Source of the DNA: Nanobdellota archaeon
GTDB taxonomy: Archaea > Nanobdellota > Nanobdellia > Woesearchaeales > GCA-2686295
Direction: 5' to 3'
Length of the DNA stretch: 12,545 nt
NCBI GenBank assembly: GCA_018812505.1
Contig: JAHJDK010000077.1
Coordinates: 1 to 12,545, forward strand
Shown here: positions 1-5,649 of the stretch, piece after piece
Layout of the letters: each line of letters begins with the position of its first letter
Numbering within the stretch: position 1 is the first letter of the stretch
The notes under the pieces: model-generated
What the model saw: only the letters and a program-made list of their open reading frames with translations
Told to the model about the DNA's origin: nothing
Databases searched by the model: none
Program-made: the position numbers and the translations under genes

Positions 1-2392
1 CAGTTTTAAGTTTATGCATAGCTTTTAAATCATCAACCAAAACTTTCAAAGTTTCAGGAATAACAACTTTAGCAATTTCATCTTTTAAACTTAAACCATT
101 ATCTTTCTTAAACTTCCAAATAGCAGAATTAACTTCAACAATATCAGCGGTTGCAATCTTAGACTTTAAATTAAACTTTACAACAGGAAAACTCTCAGAA
201 TGAACATCTTTATTTCTCAAATCACGATACAACCTGTAAGTTATGAATGGAACTATAGGTGCTAATAATTTTAGTATTGTATCCAAACAGTAATTCAAAG
301 TGAATAAAGCAGCGTTCTGCTCATCTTTTGAAAAGATTCCATCCTGATTATAAGCTCTACTCTTGACAAGTTCTAAATAATGAGAAGCAAATGTTTCCCA
401 AATAAAATGTTTAATTTTAATAGCAGGATTGTGAAAATCATATTGTTCATATTTTTTTCTAGTAAAAGAAATTAGTGAGTTTACTTCAGATAAAATCCAC
501 TTGTCAACCTCTTGTAACTCACAATTTTTTTCAGACTCAGAAAACATGCTTATAAAACGAGCAACATTCCAAAGCTTAGTCAAAGTCTTACCAGCACCCT
601 CAATCCTGTCAAAAGAACACCTAAAATCAGTACCTTCAAGATTACCCTCAATAGCACTCCAAAGCCTAAAAGGCTCAGCGCCAAATTTATCCAAAACCTC
701 TTTCGGATCAATAATATTACCCTTGCTTTTACTCATCTTATGACCATCATCATCCACTATATGATAATTAACCCATACATCCTCAAAAACTAACTTACCA
801 GTCAATAAATAATCTTTGAGAACAGTGTAATAAAGCCAAGTCCTTACAATCTCTTTACCCTGAGGCCTTAAAGAGCAAGGAAAAGCCTTCTTAAAAAAAT
901 CTTGATCTCTAGAATACTTTAAAATATATAAAGGAGATATGGAACTATCAAACCAAGTATCAAAAACCCTTGTTTCACAAACCCATTTACTATTAGAAAA
1001 ATCCTTTAACAAACCAATCTTTTTTCTGTCCTTATCAAAAATTGTTGAATCCTTTGGAGGATCTTGCTTCCAAGGCTGATAATAAGGACCTTTAGGAGGA
1101 AGAGCAACATAACAATTTTCTTTATCATACCATAAAGGAACTTCTGTAGCGTAAAACCTGCGCCTAGAAATAGGCCAATCAATCTTGACAGAGTCAATCC
1201 AATCCAACAAGATTTGTCTGCTCTTATCAGCAAAGAAATTAAGTTTTTTAGCAAGTTTCTTCATCTTACTCTTGAATTCAACCTGTTTAACATAAAACTC
1301 AGGCATGTTAATAAACTCAATAGGATCCTTGCTTCTCTCACAAACAGGAGTTCTATGAACCAATCTTTTCTGAGAAACGAGCAATCCCCTCTTATCAAGA
1401 TTAACAACAATCTGTCTCTGAGCATCCTTAACCTTTAAACCACAATAAGAACCTGCATTTTCATTCATAGTACCATCCTTATTAATACAAATAATCGGCT
1501 CAATATTTTGCTCTCTGAAAAATCTTATATCAGTAACATCTCCAAAAGAACACATCATCATAACGCCTGTTCCTTTATCAATCTCAGCAGAAGGATGAGC
1601 CTTTATAGGAACCTCTTTTTCAAAAATAGGTGTTACAGCAGTTTTACCGTCTAAGTGCTTATAACGATCATCAGTAGGATTAAAAATAATCATACCACAA
1701 GCACAAATAAGCTCAGGTCTAGTGGTTGCAATTATCAAATCTTCACCAGTCTCTTTAACCTTAAATTTAATCTGATTAAAAAAAGAAGGAAGCTCTTCAT
1801 AATCAATCTCTGCATCAGCAATAGTAGTTTGACAACCAGGACAAAAATTATTAACCCTGTCATCCTCATAAATTAAATCCTTATTCCACATATCAATAAA
1901 AGTTTCCTGAGTCAAAGATCTATAATCAGGACTATCAGTATAATAAATATCACCTAGTTCTTTACCCAAATTCCAAGAATTAAAACTAACACCTGACCTA
2001 AGAAAAGTCTCAGTAGAAGCCAATGAACTCTCTTTCAATATGTTCTCACAATACTCAACCGCTTTGTTACGAGGAACATCGGTTAATCTAACACCAAAAG
2101 TTTTTTCAGCTGCCATCTCAATCGGCAACCCATTCCTATCCAATCCAAGAGGAAACAACACGTTTTGACCAACCATCCTTTTAAATCTAGCAAAAAAATC
2201 CATTAAAACATAGGTAGTGGCTTGACCAATATGAACTGGAGTGTTAACATATGGAGGAGGAGTGTCAATAGAATAAATTTTACCTTTAGCATTTTTGTTA
2301 AAAGCATAAACACCCTTCTTCTTCCAATCTTCATAGATTGATTTCTCAAAATCCTTACTCCAACGCTTCTCAACAATCTTAGTCTCAACCAT
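1..2392 (-). CDS. valS: Valyl-tRNA synthetase (partial, C-terminal end beyond the window)
   Basis: Class Ia aminoacyl-tRNA synthetase that charges tRNA-Val in the cytoplasm. The frame is open from the ATG at 2392 to the left edge, about 797 codons, so the C-terminus is cut by the window. Visible parts: the PPPYVNTPVHIG signature near residue 54 (HIGQ instead of HIGH), the family stretch NVLFPLGLDRNGLPIE just after it, a CPGC zinc-type pair near residue 184, TTRPELI of the editing domain, GTGVMMMCSFGDVTDI as in archaeal ValS, VFDTWFDSS, and the GHKMSKSKGN loop near residue 552. The DALR-type anticodon-binding region follows. No Shine-Dalgarno (SD) sequence precedes the ATG; a TATA-like box lies about 30 nt upstream, so the mRNA is probably nearly leaderless. 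It is divergent from tRNA-Arg. IleS or LeuS are less likely given the ValS-specific blocks. Confidence 0.95.
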   Translation of the reverse strand, partial: MVETKIVEKRWSKDFEKSIYEDWKKKGVYAFNKNAKGKIYSIDTPPPYVNTPVHIGQATTYVLMDFFARFKRMVGQNVLFPLGLDRNGLPIEMAAEKTFGVRLTDVPRNKAVEYCENILKESSLASTETFLRSGVSFNSWNLGKELGDIYYTDSPDYRSLTQETFIDMWNKDLIYEDDRVNNFCPGCQTTIADAEIDYEELPSFFNQIKFKVKETGEDLIIATTRPELICACGMIIFNPTDDRYKHLDGKTAVTPIFEKEVPIKAHPSAEIDKGTGVMMMCSFGDVTDIRFFREQNIEPIICINKDGTMNENAGSYCGLKVKDAQRQIVVNLDKRGLLVSQKRLVHRTPVCERSKDPIEFINMPEFYVKQVEFKSKMKKLAKKLNFFADKSRQILLDWIDSVKIDWPISRRRFYATEVPLWYDKENCYVALPPKGPYYQPWKQDPPKDSTIFDKDRKKIGLLKDFSNSKWVCETRVFDTWFDSSISPLYILKYSRDQDFFKKAFPCSLRPQGKEIVRTWLYYTVLKDYLLTGKLVFEDVWVNYHIVDDDGHKMSKSKGNIIDPKEVLDKFGAEPFRLWSAIEGNLEGTDFRCSFDRIEGAGKTLTKLWNVARFISMFSESEKNCELQEVDKWILSEVNSLISFTRKKYEQYDFHNPAIKIKHFIWETFASHYLELVKSRAYNQDGIFSKDEQNAALFTLNYCLDTILKLLAPIVPFITYRLYRDLRNKDVHSESFPVVKFNLKSKIATADIVEVNSAIWKFKKDNGLSLKDEIAKVVIPETLKVLVDDLKAMHKLKT

Positions 2393-2417
2393 CAGAATTA
2401 ATAGGAGCGAAAAACCC

Positions 2418-2426
2418 TTTATAAAA
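2418..2426 (-). promoter_or_regulatory. TATA-like box for valS
   Basis: On the minus strand this reads TTTTATAAA, centred about 30 nt before the valS ATG. It is an archaeal box A pattern. The short distance to the start codon fits a leaderless or almost leaderless transcript. Confidence 0.5.
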
Positions 2427-2443
2427 GTTGCTGAATAGAAAAG

Positions 2444-2453
2444 ATTTTAAAAG
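2444..2453 (+). promoter_or_regulatory. TATA-like box for tRNA-Arg
   Basis: The sequence ATTTTAAAAG is centred about 29 nt upstream of the first tRNA base at 2478, the usual place for an archaeal tRNA promoter. Together with the valS box it fills the 85-nt divergent intergenic region. Confidence 0.45.
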
Positions 2454-2499
2454 TAAACAAAAATACAAACAAATGACGGACCTGTAGCCTAGCCTGGAT

Positions 2500-2512
2500 A
2501 CGAAAGCCAGAA
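2500..2512 (+). other. 13-nt intron in the D-loop of tRNA-Arg (between about 20a and 21)
   Basis: CTGG (2494-2497) pairs with CCAG (2507-2510) as the 4-bp central helix. The 5' bulge is ATA (2498-2500), cut AT|A; the 3' bulge is AAA (2511-2513), cut AA|A. The inner part is one C-G pair closing a GAAA tetraloop (2501-2506). The outer helix is the D-stem, with a 3-nt AGC bulge (2491-2493) between it and the element, so this is a relaxed form. Cutting both bulges after their second base removes exactly the 13 nt needed to restore a canonical D-arm. Assignment is from sequence and hand-drawn pairing only. Confidence 0.75.
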
Positions 2513-2551
2513 AAGGCGACAGCCTTCTAAGCTGTAGACCGAGGGTTCGAA

Positions 2552-2642
2552 ACAACGAATACTCGTTGAAGGCTAACGTCTGTAGGATTTTAACTTCATA
2601 AAATCCTACTTAGTAGCTAAAAATAGTGTTCGCTGGCGAAAG
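2552..2642 (+). other. 91-nt intron in the T-loop of tRNA-Arg (59/60)
   Basis: The T-stem is the outer helix. Exon TTCG (2546-2549, tRNA 54-57) pairs with intron CGAA (2637-2640). The 5' bulge is AAA (2550-2552), cut AA|A; the 3' bulge is AGT (2641-2643), cut AG|T. Splicing gives TTCGAAT, a textbook T-loop. The inner helix next to the 5' bulge is weak, so the element is of the relaxed hBH type. Inside are a 6-bp hairpin (CAACGA/TCGTTG, 2553-2568), an 11-bp hairpin with a 6-nt loop (2582-2609) and a possible GCTA/TAGC pairing (2572-2575 with 2614-2617). No ORF or endonuclease gene fits in it. Confidence 0.8.
2582..2609 (+). repeat. Perfect 11-bp inverted repeat inside the tRNA-Arg T-loop intron
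   Basis: GTAGGATTTTA and its exact complement flank the 6-nt loop ACTTCA. In RNA this is the most stable local hairpin in the intron and probably helps it fold apart from the tRNA body. It could be mistaken for a terminator, but no U-tract follows it. Confidence 0.7.
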
Positions 2643-2657
2643 TCCCTCCAGGTCCGT

Positions 2658-3137
2658 TTATTCTATTCTAGAAATAGTTATTTTTTCATCTGGAATAAAT
2701 AAACCACTTCCACCTTGTCTCCAAGAAGAATTTACTTCGCTCCAATGTTCTCTAGAATAAATCTCATAAAACAAACAAACACCAACACTCTTTATGCCTG
2801 TAGTATTATAATAGAATGGATCATGTAGACAAGCAAGGAAAAATCTTGTTTCTGTACTGTACTTATCTTTCATGTAATCAACTGTCCAAAAAGCCTGAGA
2901 AGGAACTTTTCTAGACCAGATACCACCCCAATCATTCGCATCTTTGACAATCCATGAATCAGGAAGTAGTTTCCATTCGAGATAAGGATATGTCAAAATA
3001 TTTGGATTTCCTCCAATACCTAAAGATTTCATATCTTCAGTCACAACTTTATAAGATAAATTATATTCTTGGTTATCTAAAATTAGCCTATTTATTGGAG
3101 ACAAAGGACTTTTACGCGAAAAATCATGTCTAGGCAT
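2658..3137 (-). CDS. Hypothetical protein, 159 aa
   Basis: I do not recognise this family. The product is soluble-looking, rich in aromatic residues (eleven Tyr, six Trp), with no signal peptide or membrane segment. Stretches such as YLEWKLLPDSW, DANDWGGIWS and FFLACLHDPFYYN look like a folded globular domain and not a random frame. The ATG at 3137 is preceded by a TATA-like box 24 nt upstream and no SD sequence, matching the leaderless style of neighbouring genes. The stop codon is 1 nt from the 3' end of tRNA-Arg, which is read towards it. It lies in tandem with the next minus-strand ORF; together they fill the space between the two intron-bearing tRNA genes. Possibly lineage-specific or acquired. 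Confidence 0.65.
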   Translation of the reverse strand: MPRHDFSRKSPLSPINRLILDNQEYNLSYKVVTEDMKSLGIGGNPNILTYPYLEWKLLPDSWIVKDANDWGGIWSRKVPSQAFWTVDYMKDKYSTETRFFLACLHDPFYYNTTGIKSVGVCLFYEIYSREHWSEVNSSWRQGGSGLFIPDEKITISRIE

Positions 3138-3155
3138 AATAAAAGAATTAAAGTC

Positions 3156-3165
3156 ATATTTAAAT
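3156..3165 (-). promoter_or_regulatory. TATA-like box for the 159-aa hypothetical gene
   Basis: On the minus strand this reads ATTTAAATAT, centred about 24 nt before the ATG at 3137. It suggests that this gene has its own promoter although a same-strand gene ends only 42 nt upstream of its ATG. Confidence 0.45.
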
Positions 3166-3179
3166 AATTATACTATAAA

Positions 3180-3650
3180 TCAAGCATGACCTGCATCATT
3201 AGAAATATAAGCTGATGGGTTAATAGTAAAAAACAGTATTGTAGAGTATAAATCAAGATTAGTTCTTATTCTTGTAATCTCTTCTCGTGTGTTTTTAAGA
3301 TTTAATTTCTCTGAAAGATATTTTGCTTCCAAAAAACAAGTATCTGCAATTGATAAAAAAGATTTATCTAAATAATATGCAGATTTGACTAATACTAAAT
3401 TACCTGTTCCATAAAAAATATCTAAACAAACTCGGTCTTTTAATTGTGTGTTGTTTGCAATCTCCAAACCAATTCCTGGACTGACATCAGCAAGTTTGTG
3501 TTTATGATACCATGTCAATATATCTGCCAAATAAACAATATCATCCATTTTTAAATCAGAATTCAACATTGTTGATCTTTGCGCTATGGCGGTTAAGAAA
3601 GTATTATTATATTTATAATTATCAGTCCCTGCAATAAAGTTTCTATTCAT
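3180..3650 (-). CDS. Hypothetical protein, about 156 aa
   Basis: I do not recognise this family. The frame can be extended to an ATG at 3818, but that would place the first residues inside the tRNA-Cys gene. I prefer the ATG at 3650 (MNRNFIAGTDNYKYNN), which has a TATA-like box about 28 nt upstream; the ATG at 3686 is an alternative with a GAGG-like stretch close by. The protein looks mostly helical and soluble (TMLNSDLKMDDIVYLADIL, FLEAKYLSEKLNLKNTREEI), perhaps a small helical bundle. It is close in size and orientation to the 159-aa neighbour, but I see no similarity between them. Its promoter region is shared back-to-back with that of tRNA-Cys. Confidence 0.6.
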   Translation of the reverse strand: MNRNFIAGTDNYKYNNTFLTAIAQRSTMLNSDLKMDDIVYLADILTWYHKHKLADVSPGIGLEIANNTQLKDRVCLDIFYGTGNLVLVKSAYYLDKSFLSIADTCFLEAKYLSEKLNLKNTREEITRIRTNLDLYSTILFFTINPSAYISNDAGHA

Positions 3651-3673
3651 TAGTGAGTAAAGAAAAATAAAGT

Positions 3674-3683
3674 TATATATAAA
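3674..3683 (-). promoter_or_regulatory. TATA-like box for the 156-aa hypothetical gene
   Basis: On the minus strand this reads TTTATATATA, centred about 28 nt before the ATG at 3650. It supports that start over the longer ones. Confidence 0.4.
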
Positions 3684-3700
3684 CATTTCCCTCGGGAAAG

Positions 3701-3710
3701 ATTTATAAAA
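3701..3710 (+). promoter_or_regulatory. TATA-like box for tRNA-Cys and probably trmI
   Basis: ATTTATAAAA is centred about 29 nt before the first tRNA-Cys base. No clear separate promoter lies before the trmI start, so this box probably drives a tRNA-Cys/trmI transcript. A weaker T-rich stretch at 3826-3835 is at TATA distance from the trmI ATG but fits poorly. Confidence 0.5.
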
Positions 3711-3733
3711 AAAACCATTTTCATCTCTTGCAT

Positions 3734-3853
3734 GCGGAAGTGGCCAAACGGCTAAGGCGAGCGCCTGCAGAGCGCTAGATTGAGGGTTCAAATGTGAAAT
3801 CTGTGATTTTACAAACAAAAAACGCAGTTTTACTGAATGTCCCTCCTTCCGCT
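3734..3853 (+). tRNA. tRNA-Cys(GCA) with a T-loop intron
   Basis: Acceptor stem GCGGAAG (3734-3740) pairs with CTTCCGC (3846-3852). The discriminator is T3853, the U73 expected of tRNA-Cys; no CCA is encoded. The D-stem GCC/GGC is normal. Anticodon stem AGCGC/GCGCT holds loop CTGCAGA, giving anticodon GCA. Variable loop AGATT is followed by T-stem GAGGG (3782-3786) and CCCTC (3841-3845). The T-loop is split by 47 nt (3793-3839); removal gives a 73-nt tRNA with T-loop TTCAAAT. There is no intron in the anticodon loop. The 3' end lies only 7 nt before the trmI ATG, so tRNA 3' processing would free a nearly leaderless trmI mRNA. Confidence 0.92.
3793..3839 (+). other. 47-nt intron in the T-loop of tRNA-Cys (59/60)
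   Basis: This is the cleanest bulge-helix-bulge here. The outer helix is the T-stem GAGGG/CCCTC. The central helix is exon TTCA (3787-3790) with intron TGAA (3834-3837). The 5' bulge is AAT (3791-3793), cut AA|T; the 3' bulge is TGT (3838-3840), cut TG|T. The inner helix pairs GTGAAAT (3794-3800) with GTTTTAC (3827-3833), including two G-U pairs. Both flanking helices are present, so this is the full hBHBh' form. A competing local hairpin, GTGAAATC with GATTTTAC (3794-3801, 3805-3812), uses the same 5' strand. Confidence 0.85.
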
Positions 3854-3860
3854 TTAAAAC

Positions 3861-4619
3861 ATGACAAAACTTCTTTTGAAAAAAGAGAGAATCATCAAAG
3901 TAGAAGGTAGAAAAGTCGTTCTTTCAAAATTTGAAAAACACTTAGTTGATGAAAACAAGGATTTTGGCACTCAATTTGGAATCATAAAAAAAAGTGATTT
4001 AAAAAAAGAAAAAATAAAAGTAGGAAAAGAAGAATTTATCATAATTGAACCATGTTTTTTGGATTATTACAAACAAATAAAAAGACTAGCACAGATAATA
4101 ACACTAAAAGATATTGGTGCAATCATAACAAACACAGGTATAAATAATAATTCAATAATTTTAGAAGCAGGAACTGGTTCTGCAGGGTTATCTTGTTTTT
4201 TAGCCAAAATAGCTAATAAAATCATAAGCTATGATATACATAAAGAACACCAAAAAGTTGCACTTGAAAACATTAAAAGACTTAGTATAAAAAATATTGA
4301 ATTGAAAGAAGGAAACATCTTTAATTACAAAGAAATAACAGAAAAAGATATAGATGTGTTTGTACTAGACGTCACAGAACCTTGGAAAGCAGAAAAAACC
4401 GCTAAAAAAGTATTGAAAAAAGGAGGGTTCCTGGTGTCATACAACCCTAATATTAATCAAGTTCAAAAATTTGTTAATAGTCTATCAGAAAATTTTCTCT
4501 ACGAAAAAACAATTGAGATAATCGAAAGAGAATGGACTGTTAAAGACAAAATTCTAAGACCAAAGATGAAAGATATTGGACATACAGGATTTTTGACTTT
4601 TTCCAGAAGAATAAAGTAA
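3861..4619 (+). CDS. trmI: tRNA (adenine-N1)-methyltransferase, TrmI family (m1A57/58)
   Basis: SAM-dependent Rossmann-fold methyltransferase acting on adenines 58 and, in archaea, also 57 of the tRNA T-loop. The 252-aa product matches the usual archaeal length. A small N-terminal domain (1-65) precedes RLAQIITLKDIGAIITNTG (75-93), the SAM motif I EAGTGSAGLS (102-111), the acidic end of strand 2 (YDIHKEH), motif IV LDVTEPW around D170, and the family tail RPKMKDIGHTGFLTFSRR (233-250). The ATG lies 7 nt after tRNA-Cys and has no SD sequence, which suggests co-transcription with the tRNA. Its substrate site, T-loop A57/A58, is exactly where the introns of both tRNAs in this window lie. The family is clear; activity on both A57 and A58 is inferred from archaeal relatives. 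Confidence 0.92.
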   Translation: MTKLLLKKERIIKVEGRKVVLSKFEKHLVDENKDFGTQFGIIKKSDLKKEKIKVGKEEFIIIEPCFLDYYKQIKRLAQIITLKDIGAIITNTGINNNSIILEAGTGSAGLSCFLAKIANKIISYDIHKEHQKVALENIKRLSIKNIELKEGNIFNYKEITEKDIDVFVLDVTEPWKAEKTAKKVLKKGGFLVSYNPNINQVQKFVNSLSENFLYEKTIEIIEREWTVKDKILRPKMKDIGHTGFLTFSRRIK

Positions 4620-4674
4620 AAAAATAACAACCTTTTTAAAATAATATCATATTAAAAAAATAAGGGGGTGTAAA

Positions 4675-4902
4675 ATGTTAGCATACGTATTAATTTCATT
4701 ATTGGAATGCGACGAACAAGATGTGCTAGATAAATTATTATCTTTCAGACAAGTCAAAGAAGCACACATTCTTTTTGGAGAATGGGATATAGTTGCAAAA
4801 CTAGAAGCCGAATCTCCTGAAGATGCAGGAACCTTTGTGATGGAAAACATAAGATCATTACCAGACGTAAAAATCACAAGCACCTTAATAGTCGCTCGTT
4901 AA
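4675..4902 (+). CDS. Stand-alone Lrp/AsnC ligand-binding (RAM) domain protein
   Basis: The 75 residues correspond to the effector-binding and oligomerisation domain of Lrp/AsnC regulators, a beta-alpha-beta-beta-alpha-beta fold. The pattern is typical: AYVLISLLECDEQDVLDKL, KEAHILFGEWDIVAKLEAE (the GxxDxxxxxxA block), then the ENIRSLPDVKITSTLIV end strand. There is no helix-turn-helix, so it does not bind DNA by itself; such SRAM proteins are thought to bind amino acids or to pair with full-length Lrp proteins. A GGGGGTG SD sequence lies 4 nt before the ATG, and a TATA-like stretch (about 4634-4643) lies upstream. It follows trmI after 55 nt and converges on the Lit-like gene. Confidence 0.88.
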   Translation: MLAYVLISLLECDEQDVLDKLLSFRQVKEAHILFGEWDIVAKLEAESPEDAGTFVMENIRSLPDVKITSTLIVAR

Positions 4903-4918
4903 TAATAACTGCAAATAA

Positions 4919-5539
4919 TTATTTCTTTATTCTGTTCAAAACTAGTTGAGGAGTCATAAAAATAATTGATAGTATTAAAGAATTAAAAACTATTTTCAAA
5001 AAAAACGATTTGAAAAAATTCTCTGAAAATAGAGAAATTAAAAGAGAAGATGGTGAAAAAGAATAGTTTCCCTGAGAAAAAAATAATTTATGAAAGCCAT
5101 CGAAAGTCGTAGAAAAATTAAACAAAGTCAACAATAAAAGCAATATAACAACAAAAGAGCATAAACCGCTTAAAAATAATACTTTCAAAAAATTATCAAC
5201 AAAAGTCTTCTTGTCAATAAAAAATAAAGATGCTAACAATACAAAAGATAAAACTAGAGATAAATTCAAAGCTAGAAAAAACTTGTTTAATAATTGCTTG
5301 ACATCATTCATGTGGAATTGTTCATTTTCATCAAAATAATTTAACTGTTCTCTCCCATTAAAAAAAGCTAAAATATTTGCAACTATCAGCTCTTTATCTT
5401 CCACATCAACGTTATTTCTTTCAAACTGCAAACTATAATATGACTGATTAAAAATCAACAATCTTAAAGGAACAGTTAAAATTACAACTGTTAAAAAAAA
5501 TACTAAAAAAATAAGAATCCCTTTTTCTAAAAACTTCAT
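4919..5539 (-). CDS. Lit/DUF1461-family (TIGR01906-type) integral membrane protein
   Basis: This 206-aa protein has four likely membrane segments (about 7-29, 89-108, 115-141, 180-200). Between segments 1 and 2 lies an outside loop with FHMNDVKQL (H76), and after segment 3 comes FDGFHKLFFSQGNYSFSP (H150), then LLISLFSENFF. This two-histidine layout is that of the DUF1461 family, whose bacterial member Lit is a lipoprotein intramolecular transacylase with two essential histidines. In an archaeon with ether lipids the acyl-transfer role cannot be carried over directly, so the substrate is unknown. GAGGT lies 7 nt before the ATG (5547-5551), and a TATA-like stretch (about 5566-5571) lies upstream. 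It is divergent from the secreted LTD gene. Confidence 0.8.
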   Translation of the reverse strand: MKFLEKGILIFLVFFLTVVILTVPLRLLIFNQSYYSLQFERNNVDVEDKELIVANILAFFNGREQLNYFDENEQFHMNDVKQLLNKFFLALNLSLVLSFVLLASLFFIDKKTFVDNFLKVLFLSGLCSFVVILLLLLTLFNFSTTFDGFHKLFFSQGNYSFSPSSLLISLFSENFFKSFFLKIVFNSLILSIIFMTPQLVLNRIKK

Positions 5540-5638
5540 TTCCGAAACCTCAACGACAAAAGCAAAATATTTCCGAAAAAAACTAGGAAACAGTTATTAA
5601 ACAGTAAGTTCAAGTAAAAAAATGTTTTGATTTAAAAG

Positions 5639-5644
5639 GGTGAT
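5639..5644 (+). promoter_or_regulatory. Shine-Dalgarno site of the lamin-tail gene
   Basis: GGTGAT is complementary to the conserved archaeal 16S rRNA tail and sits 5 nt before the ATG at 5650. It decides this start over the out-of-frame ATG at 5645. SD sites like this are seen only for a minority of genes in the window. Confidence 0.65.
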
Positions 5645-5649
5645 ATGAC

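Larger units (their letters stand above)
2478..2656 (+). tRNA. tRNA-Arg(UCU) with two introns (D-loop and T-loop)
   Basis: Acceptor stem GGACCTG (2478-2484) pairs with CAGGTCC (2649-2655); the discriminator is G2656 and no CCA is encoded. The D-stem is GCCT (2487-2490) with AGGC (2514-2517). The anticodon stem ACAGC/GCTGT (2519-2523, 2531-2535) holds loop CTTCTAA, giving anticodon TCT (2526-2528). The T-stem is GAGGG (2541-2545) with CCCTC (2644-2648). Two insertions interrupt it: 2500-2512 in the D-loop and 2552-2642 in the T-loop. Removing them leaves a 75-nt tRNA with a normal D-loop (GGATAA) and T-loop (TTCGAAT). Both insertions are flanked by bulge-helix-bulge elements, so they are taken as archaeal splicing-endonuclease introns. 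The 3' end lies 1 nt from the stop codon of the opposing gene at 2658. Confidence 0.9.

Noticed and set aside
501..2388. Several small frames on both strands within valS
   Set aside because: The continuous minus-strand frame matches ValS along its length; these are other-frame shadows.
2582..2609. 11-bp hairpin as a transcription terminator
   Set aside because: It lies within the tRNA-Arg gene, before the 3' acceptor strand, and no U-tract follows.
2552..2642. Group I or group II intron in tRNA-Arg
   Set aside because: Too short and without the catalytic core; the boundaries fit a bulge-helix-bulge intron.
3651..3818. Upstream extension of the 156-aa hypothetical gene to an ATG at 3818
   Set aside because: The extra residues would be encoded antisense to tRNA-Cys and its intron; a downstream ATG has a well-placed TATA-like box.
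2541..3846. Repeated T-arm halves of the two tRNAs as attachment-site duplications of an integrated element
   Set aside because: Both genes have complete, different acceptor and anticodon arms; the shared T-arm bases are ordinary tRNA conservation and no integrase is present.
4647..4883. 78-aa minus-strand frame over the RAM-domain gene
   Set aside because: The opposite strand encodes a clear Lrp/AsnC effector domain with an SD sequence.
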